Below are positions 19,201 to 27,959 of a stretch of 64,000 nt of DNA, one piece after another. The translations under genes were made by a program, and so were the position numbers. The first letter of the stretch is position 1. The number at the start of each line of letters is the position of its first letter. The stretch lies in the NCBI RefSeq assembly GCF_023887685.1, contig NZ_JAMWMR010000008.1, forward strand, positions 1 through 64,000, read 5' to 3'. The notes beneath the pieces were generated by a model that was given only the letters and a program-made list of their open reading frames with translations, was not told where the DNA came from and ran no database searches. Origin of the DNA: Streptomyces macrolidinus. GTDB lineage: Bacteria; Actinomycetota; Actinomycetes; Streptomycetales; Streptomycetaceae.

Positions 19201-19936
19201 CGACTACGAGGACTTCGCCCGCTCCCGCGCCGGAATCGGCCGCGCATCCGCTCGCGAACTCTTCGACGGACGGCGGACCTTGCTGCACGTGACCGTCGCC
19301 GGTACGGATGATGTGCCGCTCACCGACGACGCTCTCCGGCCCCTGCGCGCGGCTCTGACCGAGTACGGCGACCCCGGTCTGCCGGTCCGCGTGGACGCGC
19401 GCGAACTGGTCCTGCTGCTGATCGCCGCCAAGGTGAAGCTCGCCCCCGACCACGCCTGGGAGAGTGTCGAGCCCCGGCTGCGGCAGGCTCTGCTGCGCGA
19501 ACTCGGCTTCGAAGGACGTGAGTTGGGGCGTCCTGCGCGGCTCTCCGAGGTCCTCGCCGCCGCGCACACCGTGCCCGGAGTCGACTACGTGGACGTCGAC
19601 GTCTTCACCGGCGTCCCCGCCTCCGCCACCCCGGACCAACTCGCCGCCCTGCTCGCGGACCCCGGCCTCCCCAGGGCGTCGGTCCCCGCGCGCCCGGCGG
19701 CGTACGAGGAGCGGACCCACACGGTCACCGACCCGAACGGCGAGACCCTCACGTCCGTCTGCGCCCGCTATGGCGTCCCCCTCGCCGAACTCCTGCGCCT
19801 CAACCCCGACATCACCGACACCCGGCGCCTGCCCAAGGGCCGGACGGTGTTCGTCTTCCGCGGTATCCGCCCGGCTCAACTCGCTCTGCTGTCGGCGCGG
19901 GCCACGGACACCCTGATTCTGACGGAGGTCAAGTGA
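16208..19936 (+). CDS. baseplate wedge protein 2, gpJ-like with C-terminal LysM
   Basis: 1242 residues, ATG start overlapping the previous stop. The first residues are Cys-rich (CSCGGACGG), a feature seen in this second wedge protein of actinobacterial eCIS loci and perhaps metal binding. Residues about 35-130 repeat the wedge block (AAVLGDLLTFHSERIADEAY). A long beta-rich middle follows, then a second gpJ-like half with PLPATGGADADG and LVSPPDYEDFARSRAGIGRA, parallel to the first wedge protein. The last 55 residues are a LysM motif (TVTDPNGETLTSVCARYGVP, then LLRLNPDI). The two wedge genes look like an ancient duplication. Confidence 0.9.
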   Translation: MSGRSCSCGGACGGHDERLAPAPLHNPPGRSALDYRVGDHGSFLAALLDRLASPAYPALAGLTVRTPDDPAIGLLDAAAVLGDLLTFHSERIADEAYLRTADEHRSLVLLGRLVGHRPRPGVATGTHLAYTLERDPRAEALPVLIPGGARSHSVPASADEQSLTFETARDLTARWDWNELTVRRRRPSLLTPEDLDHRSELFVEGTANSLRTGDQLLFVFGEQAQAERKLLPVAGVRVDREDGITAITLPKSAPPTLTELVDAVRRWIAEPAGPGEPGDELPTPEVPDPRPVSRLIDDFDAQVLAPLRADLDGITTPESLAARLGEPIARLREAEVLAEPYDDVAAWFERLEALLAELAERALELAPAQPVETLAAHQAPHPDPREAAHLDPRRAALHALSTVLPALRATAPTPRQGTPSTDPTRLLTALTPGLGSLYPAWRTAAAPGAGPLLRELLAMRVTAAPFGATAPLKPVQDERGRVIRTADWPLTGAVLASMRVVHDPAGKVPVRAEFQYVEGSGSDQRAENLPVAEQLTFALGPGQVDLSTGAAQGRTTIRQEDGVTARFHDGLPERSLSVSRPQDDGTVRIAVHNGGTEKFSLKPGDSRQFTQGEYQVSVTYTVGTTEPNVEIVIASEPAPVNRRVLQLDSVQGGITVGSWVAIQRPSKGGTVPGDAEFAFVTTRVAAVRTVTYSNYGITGRGTELTLTEPWLDERDVLLSHIRDTTVHAAGESLRPADEPLGEDVHGNEIELAELYAGLGPGRTLIVSGARTDVPGAIGVTASEVVVIASADPVVDPRLPGDHVHTRLTLTTELAHRYHRASVRVLGNVVEATHGESREEAIGSGDFDRVHQTFALWQTPLTWLAADNPLGAVPVLEIRVDGVLWHEVDSLAGRGPTERVYVTGTTSDGRTTVTFGDGVHGARLPSGHENVRARYRFGTGQAVNVPADRITQPLTRPLGVTAVTNPLPATGGADADGPALTRRTIPLAVSALDRLVSPPDYEDFARSRAGIGRASARELFDGRRTLLHVTVAGTDDVPLTDDALRPLRAALTEYGDPGLPVRVDARELVLLLIAAKVKLAPDHAWESVEPRLRQALLRELGFEGRELGRPARLSEVLAAAHTVPGVDYVDVDVFTGVPASATPDQLAALLADPGLPRASVPARPAAYEERTHTVTDPNGETLTSVCARYGVPLAELLRLNPDITDTRRLPKGRTVFVFRGIRPAQLALLSARATDTLILTEVK

Positions 19937-22143
19937 TGTCCCCGGACGTCGAGTTGGAGACGTCGGCCGCCGAGCCGTCCCGCGATCCCGACGGGCTCGC
20001 CGCCCTGCTGCCGCGCTGGCACCGGCTGCGCGACGCCGAGGAGGGCGAACCGCTGCGGGCCCTGCTCGCCGTCGTCGCCGAACAGTTGGACCGGGTCCGC
20101 GACGGCGTCCAGCAAGGCTACGAGGACCTGTTCGTGGAGACCGCCGCGCCCTGGGTGCTGCCGTACCTCGGGGACTTGGTCGGCTACCGCATGCTGCCCG
20201 GCTACGAGCGGGTCCTCACCACCGGTCTGCACCGCGGCGGCCGGGACGCGCTCGCCGAGGCCGTCGCCCCGCGCCGGGACGTGGCGGCCACCGTCGCCAA
20301 CCGACGCCGCAAGGGCACCCTGCACCTGCTGGAGGAACTCTCCGAGCAGGTCGCCGACTGGCCCGCGCGAGCCGTCGAGTTGTCCCGCCAGGTGGCCCAC
20401 ACCCAGCCGGTCAAGCTGCACGGCACCGGTCGGCGCGGCGAGCGCGGGCGCCTGGTGGACCTGCGGGACGGGGCGGCGCTCGCCCTCGCGGGCGGCCCGT
20501 TCGAGGAGACGGCCAGGACGGTCGACGTACGGCGTGCCAATTCGACGCGCAGACAGGGAGGTTGGACACCGGCCGGGGTGGGACTCTTCGTCTGGCGGCT
20601 GAAGCCGTACTCCCTGACCTCGTCCCCCGCCTACTGCGTCGACCGCGCCCGCAACCTCTACACCTTCTCCCTTCTGGGCAACGACACCCCACTGGTCACC
20701 CGGCCGGTCCCGGAACCCTCGCCCGCGCACATCGCGGCGGTCGACAACGTGCCCGCGTTCATCACCCGCCGACTGCTGCGCGACCGGCTCGCCGACTACT
20801 ACGGCCCCGGCAAGAGCCTGGTCGTCCGGCGTGACGGCGAGGACCGGCCCGTTCCGCTCGCCGACATCGTCGTAGCCGACCTGTCCGACTGGCGGTACCG
20901 GCCGGGGCGCGGACAGGTCGCCCTCGACCCGGAGTCCGGACGCATCGCGTTCGGCGCGCGCTCAGCGCCCAGGCAGGGTGTGTGGGTCGACTACCACTAC
21001 GCGTTCGGTGCCGACATGGGCGGCGGCGAGTACGCGCGCCCCGACCGCGAACCCGTCTCGCCGGGTCCCGACTCGGCGCACGCCGGGGGGACTTGCCTCG
21101 ACGCCGACGTCTACCGGGTCGGACCCGGACAGCCCTACCGGCGCATCATGGACGCCTACCGGGCCTGGCAGCACGCGCGCACCCCCGGGCGCACCGGCAT
21201 CATCGAGATCACCCACAGCGGCGCCTACCAGGAGCAGTTGGACTTCGACCTCGACCCCGGTGACCGCCTCGAACTGCGTGCCGGCGTGGGCGCCCGCCCG
21301 GTGATCCGGCTTCTGGACTGGTACAGCAACCGCCCCGACGCACTCAACATCCGTGCGGTGCACGCACGTTGCGCGCCGCACGAGCGTCCGAGGGTCGTCC
21401 TGGACGGACTCCTCGTCGCCGGTCGCGGTATCAACGTCACCGGTCCGGTGGGTGCTGTCGTCGTGCGGCACTCCACGCTCGTCCCTGGCTGGTCGCTGGA
21501 GCCCGAGTGCGCGCCGCACTCGCCCGACGAGCCCAGCATCGTTCTCGAACGCACCACCGCCTGCCTCCAGATCGAGCACAGCATCCTCGGCACCATCGAG
21601 GTCATCGGCGACGAGGTCACCGAGGAACCCCTCGACATCCATCTGCGGGACAGCGTCCTGGACGCCACGGGCGACGACCGCGAGGCACTCTCCGCCCCCG
21701 ATTGCCGTCACGCCCACGCCGTGCTGCGGCTGCACCGTACGACCGTGATCGGTGAAGTGCGCGCCCATGCCGTGGAGTTGGCGGAGAACTCCGTCTTCAC
21801 CGGAAGGCTTCACGTGGCCCGGCGCGGCATCGGCTGCCTGCGGTACTGCTTCGTCCCACTCGGCTCACGCACTCCTCGCCGCCACCGCTGCCAACCCGAC
21901 CTTGTCGGGGCCGAACTCTCCGGGCATGTACGACCGTTGTTCGCATCGAAGCGATATGGGACACCCTGGTACGGTCAGTTGGCCGACCGGTGTGCCGAGG
22001 GGATCCGGCGTGGTGCGGACGACGGTGGTGAACTCGGCGCCTTTCACGACCTGTACCGGCCGCAGCGGGAGGACGGCCTCAGGGCGCGGCTCGCGGAGTA
22101 CACGCCCGCGGGCACGGACGCCGGGATCTTCTTCGTGACGTGA
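19936..22143 (+). CDS. gpI-like tail protein with right-handed beta-helix
   Basis: 735 residues. The ATG at 19936 is chosen because GGAGG lies seven bases away; a GTG at 19933 is the alternative. Residues 20-160 resemble phage tail protein I (LLPRWHRLRDAEEGEPLRAL, PWVLPYLGDLVGY), the wedge cap that links fibres. Residues about 470-650 consist of short irregular repeats with regularly spaced Val/Ile/Asn (INVTGPVGAVVVRHSTL and similar), the look of a right-handed beta-helix as in tail fibres and tailspikes. The fusion suggests an Afp12-like wedge that also carries a target-contact or scaffold module. The wedge part is well supported; the beta-helix reading is by eye. Confidence 0.82.
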   Translation: MSPDVELETSAAEPSRDPDGLAALLPRWHRLRDAEEGEPLRALLAVVAEQLDRVRDGVQQGYEDLFVETAAPWVLPYLGDLVGYRMLPGYERVLTTGLHRGGRDALAEAVAPRRDVAATVANRRRKGTLHLLEELSEQVADWPARAVELSRQVAHTQPVKLHGTGRRGERGRLVDLRDGAALALAGGPFEETARTVDVRRANSTRRQGGWTPAGVGLFVWRLKPYSLTSSPAYCVDRARNLYTFSLLGNDTPLVTRPVPEPSPAHIAAVDNVPAFITRRLLRDRLADYYGPGKSLVVRRDGEDRPVPLADIVVADLSDWRYRPGRGQVALDPESGRIAFGARSAPRQGVWVDYHYAFGADMGGGEYARPDREPVSPGPDSAHAGGTCLDADVYRVGPGQPYRRIMDAYRAWQHARTPGRTGIIEITHSGAYQEQLDFDLDPGDRLELRAGVGARPVIRLLDWYSNRPDALNIRAVHARCAPHERPRVVLDGLLVAGRGINVTGPVGAVVVRHSTLVPGWSLEPECAPHSPDEPSIVLERTTACLQIEHSILGTIEVIGDEVTEEPLDIHLRDSVLDATGDDREALSAPDCRHAHAVLRLHRTTVIGEVRAHAVELAENSVFTGRLHVARRGIGCLRYCFVPLGSRTPRRHRCQPDLVGAELSGHVRPLFASKRYGTPWYGQLADRCAEGIRRGADDGGELGAFHDLYRPQREDGLRARLAEYTPAGTDAGIFFVT

Positions 22144-22197
22144 GCAGCGCCGTCGTACGGACCACCCGCAGACTTCCGAACCAGGGGGACCCCCTTC

Positions 22198-23706
22198 ATG
22201 CACGCTGATCTCTCGCGCTCCACCTTCCGCCCGGAGCGGCACTACTCCGCGGTCGTCGCCCAGCAGGGCCGGGTCCAACTGGACGCGGACCTCAACGAAC
22301 AGTCCGCGATACAGCTCCACCAGGCCCGTACCCTCGCGGCCGACCTCATCGGACGGCACGGCGGACCCGGCGGCGCCACCGGCTTCCGTATCGAGTACCG
22401 GGGCGGCACACACGACCTCGACACCCTGCGGATCCACGGCGGCCGGTACTACGTCGACGGCATCCTGTGCGACGCGGACCGCCCGGCACCGGGCACCCCT
22501 GTACCGGACGACGACGCCGAGGAGCCGCAGGCCGCCGAGGCGGACGACTTCTGGGACTACTGGAACCAGCCCGACGGCTTCCGCGACCCGGAGCAGCCCG
22601 GCGACCGCCTGCCCTCGCCCGCGCAGTCGCCGTTCGTCGCCTGCCTCACGGTGTGGGAGCGGGCGGTCTGCGCGGCCGAGGACCCGGCGCTGCGCGAGGT
22701 CGCCCTCGGTGCCGCGCTGCCCGACACCGCCGTCCGTACCAAGGTGGTCTGGCAGGTGTTGCCGGTGACCCTGTCCGCGCTGGGTGTCGAGGAGGCGAAG
22801 CCGTCGCCGCAGGCCGTCCGCGACGCGTTCGAGGAGTGGGCGCGGGCCCAGTCGGCGCCCACCGCCCATCTGGCCGCCCGCAGCGAGCGGCCCGAACACG
22901 CGGACGACGACCCCTGCTTGGTCCTCCCCGACGCCCACTACCGAGGCCCGGAGAACCAGTTGTACCGGGTGGAGGTCCACGCGGGTGGCGAGGCGGAGGA
23001 CGCCACGTTCAAGTGGTCCCGGGAGAACGGGTCGGTGGTCTTCCCGGTCGACGAACTCGACGGTACGTGGGTGCAGTTGGCGAGCCTCGGCCTGGACTCC
23101 AAGCTCGATCTGGAGGTCGGCGACCGGGTCGAGTTCACGGACACCGCTCACGCCTCGCGCCTGGAGGCCCAACCGCTGCTGCGTGTCGAGGAGTTGGACC
23201 TGCCCGGCCGTCGCCTCCGGCTGTCCGCCGAGCCGGAGCAGCGCGTCGGACGGCTGCCGCATCTGCACCCGTTCCTGCGCCGCTGGGACCACCATGATGG
23301 TCCCCGGCGTCAGGGCCGCGCGACGTCTCTGAAGGGTGGCGCGGTGCCCGTTACCGAGGGGGAGTGGATCCCGTTGGAAGACGGTGTCGAGATCTACTTC
23401 GCCCAGGGCGGCTCCTACCGCACCGGCGACCATTGGCTGATCCCCGCCCGTACCGCCACGGGCGGCGTCGAGTGGGCCACCGATGCCGCACGCCACCCGC
23501 TGCTTCAGGCCCCCGCGGGCATCGCCCGGCACTTCGCGCCGCTGGCCCTGATCACGGGCGAGGGCGACACCGTCGACCTGCGGTACGCCTTCGGCCCGCT
23601 CGCCGCGGCGCTGCCCTCGGCCGATCAGGCACCCAAGTCGACTGCCCCGCGCGGTCGTTCACGGACCAAGGCAGCGGCGAGGACCGCTGAGGAAGGAGAC
23701 AAGTGA
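22198..23706 (+). CDS. DUF6519 eCIS structural protein
   Basis: 502 residues from an ATG with GGGGGACC upstream. The N-terminus (DLSRSTFRPERHYSAVVAQQ and GRVQLDADLNEQ) is the hallmark of DUF6519 proteins, found next to eCIS baseplate genes and in related phage-like loci. The rest is beta-rich, with an AEDATFKWSRENGSVVF block; the extreme C-terminus is a basic disordered tail. Its function is not established; sequence and position suggest a particle decoration or fibre-base component. Confidence 0.85.
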   Translation: MHADLSRSTFRPERHYSAVVAQQGRVQLDADLNEQSAIQLHQARTLAADLIGRHGGPGGATGFRIEYRGGTHDLDTLRIHGGRYYVDGILCDADRPAPGTPVPDDDAEEPQAAEADDFWDYWNQPDGFRDPEQPGDRLPSPAQSPFVACLTVWERAVCAAEDPALREVALGAALPDTAVRTKVVWQVLPVTLSALGVEEAKPSPQAVRDAFEEWARAQSAPTAHLAARSERPEHADDDPCLVLPDAHYRGPENQLYRVEVHAGGEAEDATFKWSRENGSVVFPVDELDGTWVQLASLGLDSKLDLEVGDRVEFTDTAHASRLEAQPLLRVEELDLPGRRLRLSAEPEQRVGRLPHLHPFLRRWDHHDGPRRQGRATSLKGGAVPVTEGEWIPLEDGVEIYFAQGGSYRTGDHWLIPARTATGGVEWATDAARHPLLQAPAGIARHFAPLALITGEGDTVDLRYAFGPLAAALPSADQAPKSTAPRGRSRTKAAARTAEEGDK

Positions 23707-24590
23707 TGGCTACGCCGATGAGCGCGTCGAAGCTGCTGGAGGTCCTGCGCGCCGAGGGACTGACCGTCCACGAGGTACGCGACTGGCGCCACCACAACCG
23801 CAACTCCAAGGGAGCCTGGGGGCCCGTGAACGGAGTGATGATCCATCACACCGTCACCTCGGGCACGGACAGCTCCGTGAACCTCTGCTACGACGGCTAC
23901 TCCGGTCTGCCCGGCCCCCTGTGTCACGGGGTGATCGACAAGCAGGGCCAGGTCCACCTCGTCGGCAACGGCCGAGCCAACCACGCGGGCCTCGGTGACA
24001 ACGACGTACTGCGGGCGGTCATCAACGAGACGAAGCTGCCGACCGACAACCAGGCCAACGTCGACGGCAACCCGCACTTCTACGGCTTCGAGTGCATCAA
24101 CCTCGGTGACGGCAAGGACCCTTGGCCCGAGGCGCAGAAGGAGGCCATCGAGAAGGTGTCCGCCGCGATCTGCCGCCACCACGGCTGGACGCAGCGCTCC
24201 GTCATCGGGCACCTGGAGTGGCAGCCGGGCAAGCAGGACCCGCGCGGCTTCACCATGGACTCGATGCGGCAGCGCATCGCCGACCGGCTGGCCGGGAAGG
24301 GCGGCGGCAAGGACCCGGGCAAGCCCACTCCCAAGCCGAAGTACGCGCCGTTCCCCGGCAGTTCGTTCTTCCACGTCGGACAGAAGTCCCCCCTTGTCAC
24401 CGCCATGGGCCGCAGGCTCGTCGCCGAGGGGTGCGGTCGCTACACGAAGGGGCCCGGCCCCGAGTGGACCGAGGCCGACCGTACGTCCTACGCCGCCTGG
24501 CAGCGCAAGCTCGGCTACTCGGGCAAGGACGCGGACGGTATCCCGGGCAAGAAGAGCTGGGACAAGCTGAAGGTCCCGGCGAGCGGTTGA
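23706..24590 (+). CDS. peptidoglycan amidase (PGRP type) with C-terminal cell-wall-binding domain
   Basis: 294 residues, ATG at 23706 with GGAG seven bases upstream (TGATG junction with DUF6519). The N-terminal domain is an N-acetylmuramoyl-L-alanine amidase of the PGRP/Amidase_2 type: VMIHHTV gives the first zinc His (47 or 48), CHGVIDKQGQVHLVGNGRA and FYGFECIN form the core, and GHLEW the later His. A Pro/Lys linker at about 200-215 leads to a peptidoglycan-binding domain seen in actinophage endolysins (GRRLVAEGC, WQRKLGYSG). There is no signal peptide. As the last gene of the particle operon it could be carried on the particle or act in host lysis; both are inference. Confidence 0.9.
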   Translation: MATPMSASKLLEVLRAEGLTVHEVRDWRHHNRNSKGAWGPVNGVMIHHTVTSGTDSSVNLCYDGYSGLPGPLCHGVIDKQGQVHLVGNGRANHAGLGDNDVLRAVINETKLPTDNQANVDGNPHFYGFECINLGDGKDPWPEAQKEAIEKVSAAICRHHGWTQRSVIGHLEWQPGKQDPRGFTMDSMRQRIADRLAGKGGGKDPGKPTPKPKYAPFPGSSFFHVGQKSPLVTAMGRRLVAEGCGRYTKGPGPEWTEADRTSYAAWQRKLGYSGKDADGIPGKKSWDKLKVPASG

Positions 24591-24597
24591 GAGCGCC

Positions 24598-24659
24598 GCG
24601 CCCCGGCGTCGGTGGTGGCATGCGCGCATGGGCGTGGCCAACTGGCGGCGCCGGGGCGC
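24598..24659. terminator. long-stem hairpin between convergent eCIS and SWIM operons
   Basis: GCGCCCCGGCG at 24598-24608 is perfectly complementary to CGCCGGGGCGC at 24649-24659, giving an 11-base GC stem around a 40-base loop. It fills the gap between two convergent operons, so a bidirectional terminator is likely. There is no T-run, as is usual in actinomycetes. Confidence 0.6.
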
Positions 24660-24663
24660 TCGT

Positions 24664-26763
24664 TCAGTGGTCCGTCGGCTGCTCGCTCCGGTGATCGGCG
24701 AGACTCGCGTGTGTCTCCAGGCTCACGGCGAGGTGTAGGGACGCGTTCACCCACGCGGGGAGGGCTGCGATGGCGCCCTCGCGCTGGAGCAACGCGTCCA
24801 GTTCGCGCAGGTGTTGAGCGGCGGTGTGCAGGCCGGTGCGGTGCAGCCGGTCGGCGCTGTCCGTCACGGCGGTGCGGGCGGGGGCGGTCAGGCGGCGCAG
24901 GCCCTGGTGGGCCGCGTCGGCCAGGGCGGCCAGTGCGGACTCCAGCGCCGTCGTGATCGGATCGGCCCGGCGGGGCGAGGCCGGGGCGAGCGCGGTGGTG
25001 CCGTCCCCGGGGGCGAGGTCGGGGACGACCACACCGGTGGAGGTCAGCACGGCCAGCGGTTCCAGTACGACGCGGCCCTGGGCGCGGGTCAGCATGCCGC
25101 TGACGCAGCGGACGTCCTCGTCGCCGAGCGCGGCGGCGAGCGCGTCCAGACCGCCCGGACACAGCGGGTTGTACGCGGCGCGGACCAGCACCTCGTTGCC
25201 CGCCGGGTCGCGGAGCACCGCTTCCAGTACCTGCCCGGCGGGGTCGTAGCCGATCGACTCCACGGCGGCGACCGCGACCACCCGCACGGACTCCGCCGCC
25301 ACGCGCGGGCGGATGAGCTGCGGCGGCCGGTCGCCGATGGCCCGCAGATGGGCCGCCACGTCCCGGACCAGCAGGGTGGCGGGCAGTTCCGTCCAGGCGG
25401 AGCCGACCGGAGTGACGCTGGTGGCGGCGATGCGGCCCCGGGAGATGGTGACCGTACGGTCCGCGGCGCGTGCGGTGTGCTCGCTCACGACGTTCGCCGT
25501 GGCGAGGGCGCGCAGTGGTGAGTTGAGCAGGCGGCGCGCGGACAGCTCGTGTCCGGTGAGCTCCTGACCCTCCGTCAATTCCCAGCGCTTGCGCAGCACC
25601 AGGGTGACTCCGGCGTCGGCGTGGGCGAAGAAGGTCTCGGCGGTACGGTCCCGGGCGGTGCCGCTGACACGGCAGCCGAGCGCCACCAGGCGGACCCGGC
25701 GCAACGGGGTTGTCGGGGCCTCCTTGGTGCCGAGGACACCGACCGGGTCGCGTTCGGCGGCGCGGTGGCGGGCGTGGAGTTCGGTGAGCAGCAGGGCGAA
25801 GCGTGCCGGGTCGTAGTGGGCGCTGCGCGCGGCGTACGCGTCGACCTGCTCGCGCAGCTCGGCCACCGCCCCGGCGGGCCAGTGCCGGGAGGCGGCGGTC
25901 AGCGCCTTGTGGCAGCGGCGGAGGGAGGCGGCGAAGACGGGGCCCGCCTGTTGGACGCCGTCCAGGAGGAGTTCGTCGGCGAGCGCAAGGGCGGTGCGCA
26001 GCGCGTCGTCGCCGCGGGCGTCGGAGGTTGTGGTCGTGGTGGTTGTGGATGTGGCTGTAGCTGTGGCGACGGTTCGGCCGCCGACGGTCACGTGTGTGGT
26101 CTGCTCGGTGTCTGCCGTGTCTGCCATGCCTCCCGCGTCTGCCGTGTTTGCCGTGCGGAAGGCCCAGACCGCCAGGGCCACCACCTCGCCACGCAGCGCA
26201 CCGACCGCGTCGGTGAGGGCGTAGCCCAGCTCGTGGGGGACCGGGAAGCTGACGGTGCAGGTGGGCAGTTCGACCCGGGGTATGGGGTCCTCGGGGCGGG
26301 CGCGGTGCAGTCGGGCGGTGTAGCCGCGGTCCAGGACCCGCCGCGCTGCGGTGAGCGCGGGTCGGCCCAGGGACGCGGTGAGCGTCCCGTCGTCGAACTC
26401 ACCGGGTGACCAGTCGACGAACAGGCGCTCGGTGGCAGCCGGTTGGACTGATGCGGGCGGTTCGTCGGGTCCATCGGCGGTGGTGGTGCTGGGTCGGCGC
26501 TGGTAGGCGAGCACCAACGCGAGGCGGTGGCGGCACACCCCCGCCGCGCCGCAGGAACAGTCGGCGGCGTCCAGGCCCACGCCCGCGGGCAGTACGGTCT
26601 TGGTGCCGTCGGGGAAGGTTCCGTGCACCGCGCTGTCGGCGGTGGTGGTCACCTCCGGGCCGGAGCCCGCCGCGAGGTCCTTCTCGGCACGCTTGACGAG
26701 GCCCCGGTTGGCGAGGGCGGCAAGGGTCTCGGGCGTCAGCGCCCGCAGGTCGGCGCGGGTCAT
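24664..26763 (-). CDS. SWIM zinc-finger protein of MoxR/VWA cluster
   Basis: 699 residues from an ATG at 26763 that overlaps the VWA stop (ATGA); the longer upstream frame is shadow. A SWIM zinc finger lies near the N-terminus: C69, C71, C77 and H79 (DCSCGAAGVCRHRLALVLAY). The rest is alpha/beta sequence without a motif I know, interrupted by a Thr run of seven within a low-complexity segment. SWIM domains bind nucleic acid or protein and are recurrent partners of MoxR-VWA pairs. As last gene of the minus-strand unit it may be the substrate- or target-recognition part. That role is inference. Confidence 0.85.
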   Translation of the reverse strand: MTRADLRALTPETLAALANRGLVKRAEKDLAAGSGPEVTTTADSAVHGTFPDGTKTVLPAGVGLDAADCSCGAAGVCRHRLALVLAYQRRPSTTTADGPDEPPASVQPAATERLFVDWSPGEFDDGTLTASLGRPALTAARRVLDRGYTARLHRARPEDPIPRVELPTCTVSFPVPHELGYALTDAVGALRGEVVALAVWAFRTANTADAGGMADTADTEQTTHVTVGGRTVATATATSTTTTTTTSDARGDDALRTALALADELLLDGVQQAGPVFAASLRRCHKALTAASRHWPAGAVAELREQVDAYAARSAHYDPARFALLLTELHARHRAAERDPVGVLGTKEAPTTPLRRVRLVALGCRVSGTARDRTAETFFAHADAGVTLVLRKRWELTEGQELTGHELSARRLLNSPLRALATANVVSEHTARAADRTVTISRGRIAATSVTPVGSAWTELPATLLVRDVAAHLRAIGDRPPQLIRPRVAAESVRVVAVAAVESIGYDPAGQVLEAVLRDPAGNEVLVRAAYNPLCPGGLDALAAALGDEDVRCVSGMLTRAQGRVVLEPLAVLTSTGVVVPDLAPGDGTTALAPASPRRADPITTALESALAALADAAHQGLRRLTAPARTAVTDSADRLHRTGLHTAAQHLRELDALLQREGAIAALPAWVNASLHLAVSLETHASLADHRSEQPTDH

Positions 26764-27959
26764 CGGCCCTGCCCCGTACCGCCGAGCTTCTCCGCCACGA
26801 ACTCGGCGAGCCGCCCCGGCGTCATCGCCCCCACCTGCGCCCCGACCCGCGCGAGCCGTCCCGCGAGGTCCCGGTCGTAGACGGGATCGGCCTCCTCGTC
26901 CAGCGCGGCCAGACACAGCACGGTGCTCCCTTGCTCGACCAGCCCGCGCACCGTGCGGACCAGGCGATAGGGGTCCCCGCCCTCATAGAAGTCGGAGATC
27001 ACGGCGACGATGGCACGCCGGGGGTTCTCGACCAGCCCGGCGCCGTAGTCGACGGCGCGCGCGATGTCGGTGCCGCCGCCGAGCTGGACCTTCATCAACA
27101 GGTCCACCGGATCGGTCACGTCGCTGGTCAGGTCCACGACCTCGTTGTCGAACGCGATCAGGTGGGTCTTCAGACCCGGCAGGTTCCACAGACAGGCGGC
27201 GGTCACGGCGGAGTGGATGACCGATCCGACCATGGAGCCCGACTGGTCCACCAGCAGCACCAGTTGCCACTGTTCGAGGTGGCGTCGGGTACGGGAGTGG
27301 AAGTGCGGTCGCTGGATCAGGATGCGGCGTTCCGCCGGCTGGTAGTGGGCGAGGTTCGCCCGGACGGTGCTCTTGAAGTCGAAGTCGCGGGCGAGGGGCA
27401 GTCGGCTGGGGCGCCGGGAGCGGGAGCCGGTGAAGGCCCGGCGGACCTCCGGGCGCAGGCGCTCCAGCAGTTGGCGCACCACCGTCTCGACGATGCGCCG
27501 GGCCAGCGCCAGCACGTGGGGGTTCATCAGGTGCTTGGTGCGCAGGACGGCGCGGAGCAGGGTCTGGTTGGGTTCGACACGGGCGAGGACGTCCGGGTCG
27601 GTGACGATCTCGTGGATCTCGTACTGCTCGACGGCGTCGCGCTCCAGCCGTTCCACGGTCTCCTTGGGGAAGAGCCGATGGATACCGTCGAGCCAGTCCA
27701 CCGGACTCAGTTGAGAGGGCCCGGTACCACCCTGACGTGTGTCGACCGTTCCACGGCGCACCCCACGGCGCCGCAGATCCTCATCGCGACCGTACAGCCA
27801 CTCCAACGCGGCATCGCGAGCGAGTGCGGCCCCCTGAAGCGAGCCGGTACAACGCTCGGCAGCGGATCCGAGGATCAACCGCCAGCGCTCGAGGGTGGGG
27901 TCGGGGGGTGTCAGGTCGGGGTCCGGAGCCGGACCGTGCGTGGGAGAGGGGGAGTTCAC
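26760..27959 (-). CDS. VWA domain protein
   Basis: 399 residues from a GTG at 27959 overlapping the DUF5682 stop. The C-terminal half is a von Willebrand factor A domain with an intact MIDAS: DQSGS starting at residue 238, a Thr in GGGTD and an acidic SDFYEGGD. The N-terminal part is helical. MoxR ATPases and VWA proteins act together as metal-dependent chaperone pairs that remodel other proteins, and the pair is encoded here with DUF5682 between them. Cytoplasmic; no signal or membrane segment. Confidence 0.93.
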   Translation of the reverse strand: MNSPSPTHGPAPDPDLTPPDPTLERWRLILGSAAERCTGSLQGAALARDAALEWLYGRDEDLRRRGVRRGTVDTRQGGTGPSQLSPVDWLDGIHRLFPKETVERLERDAVEQYEIHEIVTDPDVLARVEPNQTLLRAVLRTKHLMNPHVLALARRIVETVVRQLLERLRPEVRRAFTGSRSRRPSRLPLARDFDFKSTVRANLAHYQPAERRILIQRPHFHSRTRRHLEQWQLVLLVDQSGSMVGSVIHSAVTAACLWNLPGLKTHLIAFDNEVVDLTSDVTDPVDLLMKVQLGGGTDIARAVDYGAGLVENPRRAIVAVISDFYEGGDPYRLVRTVRGLVEQGSTVLCLAALDEEADPVYDRDLAGRLARVGAQVGAMTPGRLAEFVAEKLGGTGQGR

